Source of the DNA: Tumidithrix helvetica
GTDB taxonomy: Bacteria > Cyanobacteriota > Cyanobacteriia > Pseudanabaenales > Pseudanabaenaceae
Reading direction: 5' to 3'
NCBI RefSeq assembly: GCF_965232925.1
Contig: NZ_CBDDRA010000004.1
Location: 186,001-250,000, forward strand
DNA length: 64,000 bases
In this document: positions 61,739-64,000 of the stretch, one piece after another
Layout of the letters: each line of letters begins with the position of its first letter
Numbering within the stretch: the first letter of the stretch is position 1
Position numbers and translations under genes: made by a program
The notes under the pieces: model-generated
Told to the model about the DNA's origin: nothing
Database searches by the model: none
Seen by the model: the letters and a program-made list of their open reading frames with translations, nothing else

Positions 61739-62920
61739 TTGACTGCTACAGGTTCCTTTCCATCTTTGCATTTCCCCTTATCACAGAGAGCATTAAACAC
61801 CAAAGAATCACAGATTCGCGAAGCCTCTCGCTATTGTGTCAAATTTGGCGCAATCAATCTCGCCCAGGGTCTACCAGACTTTGCCGCTCCCCAAGATTTA
61901 AAAGCTGCCGCCCAAGCTGCGATCGCAGCCGATCGCAACCAATATGCCGACACATGGGGCTTAGAACCCTTACGGGTTGCCATTGCTGCCAAAATGCAAC
62001 AGGACAATGGCGTTCCAGTAGATCCCGAGACCGAAGTCACGATTTGCTGCGGTGCTACGGAAGGGTTAAATATTGCCCTAATGACCTTGATCGACCCAGG
62101 CGATCGCGTCTTGATCTTCGAACCCTTTTACGAAAACTACATTCCCAACCTTGCCACGGTCGGAGGCATTCCCGAATTTCTCACCCTGCAACCGCCCCAA
62201 TGGGAAATCACCGCTGAGATGCTGGAGCCAATCTTCCAAAAAGGGCTGAAAGCAGTCATTATCAATACCCCTGCTAATCCAACGGGTAAAGTCTGGACAA
62301 AGGCAGAGTTGCAGTTAATCGCCGAGTTTTGTCAGCGTTACAACGTCTATGCCATCACTGACGAAATCTACGAATACATTCTCTACGAAGGCGAACATAT
62401 TAGTATGTTGAGTCTTGAAGGCATGCGCGATCGCACGATTGTCGTGAATGGCTTTTCTAAAACCTTTTGCATCACTGGCTGGCGCTTGGGCTACACCGTG
62501 GCAAACCCCACGCTTACGGCAGCAATGCGGCGCATTCATGACTTTATTACGATTTGCGCTCCGACACCGTTTCAATATGCTGCCCTGACTGCCATGCAGT
62601 TTGGCAAAGATTACTTCGCACAACTTGCCGCTGACTACAAACGCAAACGCGATCTGCTCTATCCCGCTTTGCAGCAAATTGGCTTAAATCCCGTGCTCCC
62701 CAAAGGCGCATATTACATTTGGACAGATAGCTCGGCTCTGGCTGAAACTGCCAACCAAGCTGCCTATCGTCTAGCCAAAGAAGCTGGTGTTGCCGCCGTA
62801 CCAGGAAATTGCTTTAGCAATCCCCAACGGGAACAGGTGAATGGGTTGCGTTTCTGTTTTGCCAAGAAGGACAGCACGCTAGAAGCCGCGATCGCCAACC
62901 TACAGAAGTTTAAGCTTTAG
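61739..62920 (+). CDS. Class I/II PLP aminotransferase
   Basis: A 393-residue fold-type I aminotransferase with TTG start at 61739. INLAQGLPDFAAP near the start, NTPANPTGKVWT, AITDEIYEYIL and the Schiff-base lysine in NGFSKTFCITGWRLGYTV place it with YbdL/kynurenine-type or methionine-related aminotransferases. It may close methionine salvage or amino acid catabolism in this organism. It differs from aspC at 53186 in the substrate-binding loops, so it is not a copy of it. Confidence 0.9.
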   Translation: MTATGSFPSLHFPLSQRALNTKESQIREASRYCVKFGAINLAQGLPDFAAPQDLKAAAQAAIAADRNQYADTWGLEPLRVAIAAKMQQDNGVPVDPETEVTICCGATEGLNIALMTLIDPGDRVLIFEPFYENYIPNLATVGGIPEFLTLQPPQWEITAEMLEPIFQKGLKAVIINTPANPTGKVWTKAELQLIAEFCQRYNVYAITDEIYEYILYEGEHISMLSLEGMRDRTIVVNGFSKTFCITGWRLGYTVANPTLTAAMRRIHDFITICAPTPFQYAALTAMQFGKDYFAQLAADYKRKRDLLYPALQQIGLNPVLPKGAYYIWTDSSALAETANQAAYRLAKEAGVAAVPGNCFSNPQREQVNGLRFCFAKKDSTLEAAIANLQKFKL

Positions 62921-62959
62921 AAATTTTGGCTTTTTAGGTTTTAAATACTGGCTTTCAGT

Positions 62960-62996
62960 CTAAGGTGGCAAGTTTTTGCAACAAATGCTACCTTAG
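62960..62996 (+). other. Stem-loop after the aminotransferase gene
   Basis: CTAAGGTGGCA (62960-62970) and TGCTACCTTAG (62986-62996) form an 11-bp stem with one mismatch and a 15-base loop, 40 bp after the stop. It could act as a terminator or processing site, though there is no U tract after it. Confidence 0.55.
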
Positions 62997-63029
62997 ATCA
63001 GCTAACTGCTATTTGTAGATGTCTCTCAT

Positions 63030-63102
63030 GGGGAATTAGCTCAGTTGGTAGAGTGCTGCGATCGCACCGCAGAGGTCAGGGGTTCGAGTCTCCTATTCTC
63101 CA
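63030..63102 (+). tRNA. tRNA-Ala, anticodon CGC
   Basis: A full cloverleaf: acceptor GGGGAAT (63030-63036) with ATTCTCC (63095-63101), anticodon stem CTGCG/CGCAG with 7-base loop 63061-63067 (anticodon CGC at 63063-63065), and T loop TTCGAGT. The third acceptor pair is G3-U70, the alanine identity element, and the discriminator is A. CCA is not encoded. The HIP1 octamer GCGATCGC (63058-63065) lies within the anticodon arm and includes the anticodon. Confidence 0.95.
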
Positions 63103-63414
63103 TTATCTAATACCATTTTCAAAAAGATGCGTTGCATCACTTTTTGAAAAGACCGCGCTCCGCGCGGAACACAAAACCCGATCTGTCGCAATTTCAAGAG
63201 AACTTGGTATAAAAATCCTTTTCCAGAAAGAGTTTCAAGAATTAGAACCAAATTCTCCTGTCATCCTGGATGGCATAAAAGAAGAAGTGTGCGATTAAAT
63301 TGTCTGCATCAGACCCCGTTGCATTTCATCTTTGAATTGGCGCTTTACGGACATGACTTGCGGATTCAAGCAGTGAAAGGCGGAAACGTTACAATGGAAA
63401 CCATCAAGTAGTCG
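63103..63414. other. Non-coding or decayed region after the tRNA
   Basis: About 310 bp. It starts with the palindromic block annotated at 63110-63210. Beyond that only short open stretches exist on both strands (a plus-strand tail VISRELGIKILFQ-like and a C-terminal-looking frame ending about 63410), none with a start signal. It looks like decayed coding or repeat sequence. Confidence 0.45.
63110..63210. repeat. Palindromic repeat block next to the tRNA
   Basis: TTTTCAAAAAGATGC (63116-63130) pairs with GCATCACTTTTTGAAAA (63134-63150) with a 2-base bulge. A second hairpin, CCGCGC-TCC-GCGCGG, follows at 63153-63167. The block is flanked by ATACCA (63110-63115) and TGGTAT (63205-63210). It may be a miniature element; it could also help end tRNA transcription. 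Confidence 0.6.
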
Positions 63415-64000
63415 TTAACTATTTTGGGATAAGGAATCGCGATAGGCAGCGTAAACGCCTAAAACGTTGTACCAGTTGAGAAAAATTCGAGCGACTTCTA
63501 AAGCTAACTGTGGTTTGCCGCGATCGATCAGCCATTGTAAGAGTGGTTTAAGCGATCGCTCGTTCACCAAGCCGCCCAATGACAACAGACCCCACAACAG
63601 GCGATGAATCCAAGTCATTTGAATCATCATGCGTACTTCCCAAGTGGGATGCTTTTGATAAAACACCACGCCCATCCGCCCGCGTTGTTGCTCCACATCA
63701 ATCAAGTGAGGAAGCTGCGCCAGACTAAAGGGAGGATGCCAGTGATAGCCCACGGCATCAGGACATTGAATAATTTTGAGACCCAACTTCTTGAGTCTCA
63801 CACCCAGTTCTAAATCCTCCCAGCCATATTGACGGAAGCTAGTATCAAACTTGCCTGCCTCGATCAGCCAATGCCGCGCGATCGCCACATTTCCCGTGGC
63901 AAAATAGGCTGCTGACAAATCCGTCACTTTTAAGGGCTCAGAGGTCGGTTCGTCAAAATTACAGGTGTTAATGACACGCCCATAGGTAAAAGCCCGCTCT
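63415..64000 (-). CDS. GT2-family glycosyltransferase (5' part outside window)
   Basis: The frame is open from the stop at 63415 to the window edge, giving 194 C-terminal residues. It has NVAIARHWLIEAGKFDTSF, then YGWEDLELGVRLKKLG (the ED motif of GT2/chondroitin-type transferases) and a basic helical C-terminus. It transfers a sugar from a nucleotide donor with inversion. A GTG at 63927 is inside the conserved domain and cannot be the true start. Confidence 0.88.
   Translation of the reverse strand, partial: ERAFTYGRVINTCNFDEPTSEPLKVTDLSAAYFATGNVAIARHWLIEAGKFDTSFRQYGWEDLELGVRLKKLGLKIIQCPDAVGYHWHPPFSLAQLPHLIDVEQQRGRMGVVFYQKHPTWEVRMMIQMTWIHRLLWGLLSLGGLVNERSLKPLLQWLIDRGKPQLALEVARIFLNWYNVLGVYAAYRDSLSQNS

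Noticed and set aside
63053..63298. 81-codon plus-strand frame starting in the tRNA gene
   Set aside because: It begins inside the anticodon arm of tRNA-Ala and runs through the hairpin block; no start signal and no recognisable protein.

Overview
The window is cyanobacterial chromosome. The HIP1 octamer GCGATCGC recurs throughout (for example at 84-91). The gene content includes a geranylgeranyl reductase for chlorophyll synthesis, PsbM, the response regulator RpaA, a plant-type glycogen synthase and a solanesyl diphosphate synthase. Gene layout and base composition would fit a Pseudanabaena-like lineage, but that placement is only an impression. No rRNA, CRISPR array or intact insertion sequence was seen.

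Left part, about 0.2-36.7 kb: a large cell-surface polysaccharide locus, nearly all on the minus strand. It holds (i) a four-gene block with ATGA overlaps (two glycosyltransferases, an SDR epimerase, a methyltransferase); (ii) two long paralogous glycosyltransferases interleaved with methyltransferases and small NodB-like polysaccharide-deacetylase proteins; (iii) an unusual enzyme module of DegT aminotransferase, muconate-lactonizing-type enolase, double flavodoxin-like protein and ATP-grasp ligase; (iv) a Wzm/Wzt ABC exporter with a methyltransferase overlapping wzt and an AsnB-type amidotransferase overlapping wzm; (v) a membrane-anchored transglutaminase-like protein; (vi) a compact five-gene operon of WbpA-B-D-E type plus a C4-epimerase-like SDR, predicted to make UDP-2,3-diacetamido-2,3-dideoxy-hexuronic acid; (vii) a second AsnB-like amidotransferase, a GT4 and a GumK-like (GT70) glycosyltransferase, and an AT-rich orphan methyltransferase. 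Together these look like nucleotide-sugar synthesis, chain assembly, decoration (methyl, amide, possibly aminoacyl) and ABC-dependent export of one or more capsule or O-antigen-like glycans.

Middle, 37-46 kb: housekeeping genes (trmB, smpB, cinA-like, khpA-like KH protein, rpsP), an orphan MalG-type sugar ABC permease, an MsbA-like ABC exporter, a CNNM/CorC protein and a DedA protein. A 48-codon gene with a good ribosome binding site lies just after cinA. A strong minus-strand terminator lies upstream of the permease.

Right, 46-64 kb: chlP and psbM converge on a shared 19-bp stem terminator. Then come a GGDEF-EAL protein, an M61 peptidase, aspC, a PRC-barrel protein, a PPOX-fold protein, a DUF1460 amidase-like protein, sdsA, rpaA, glgA, a MITE-like element, a cation diffusion facilitator, a second class I aminotransferase, tRNA-Ala(CGC), and the 3' part of a GT2 glycosyltransferase cut by the window edge.

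The best candidate for something undescribed is the 10.8-15.5 kb enzyme module together with the triplicated NodB-like proteins. This rests on motifs and context only; no database search was possible.
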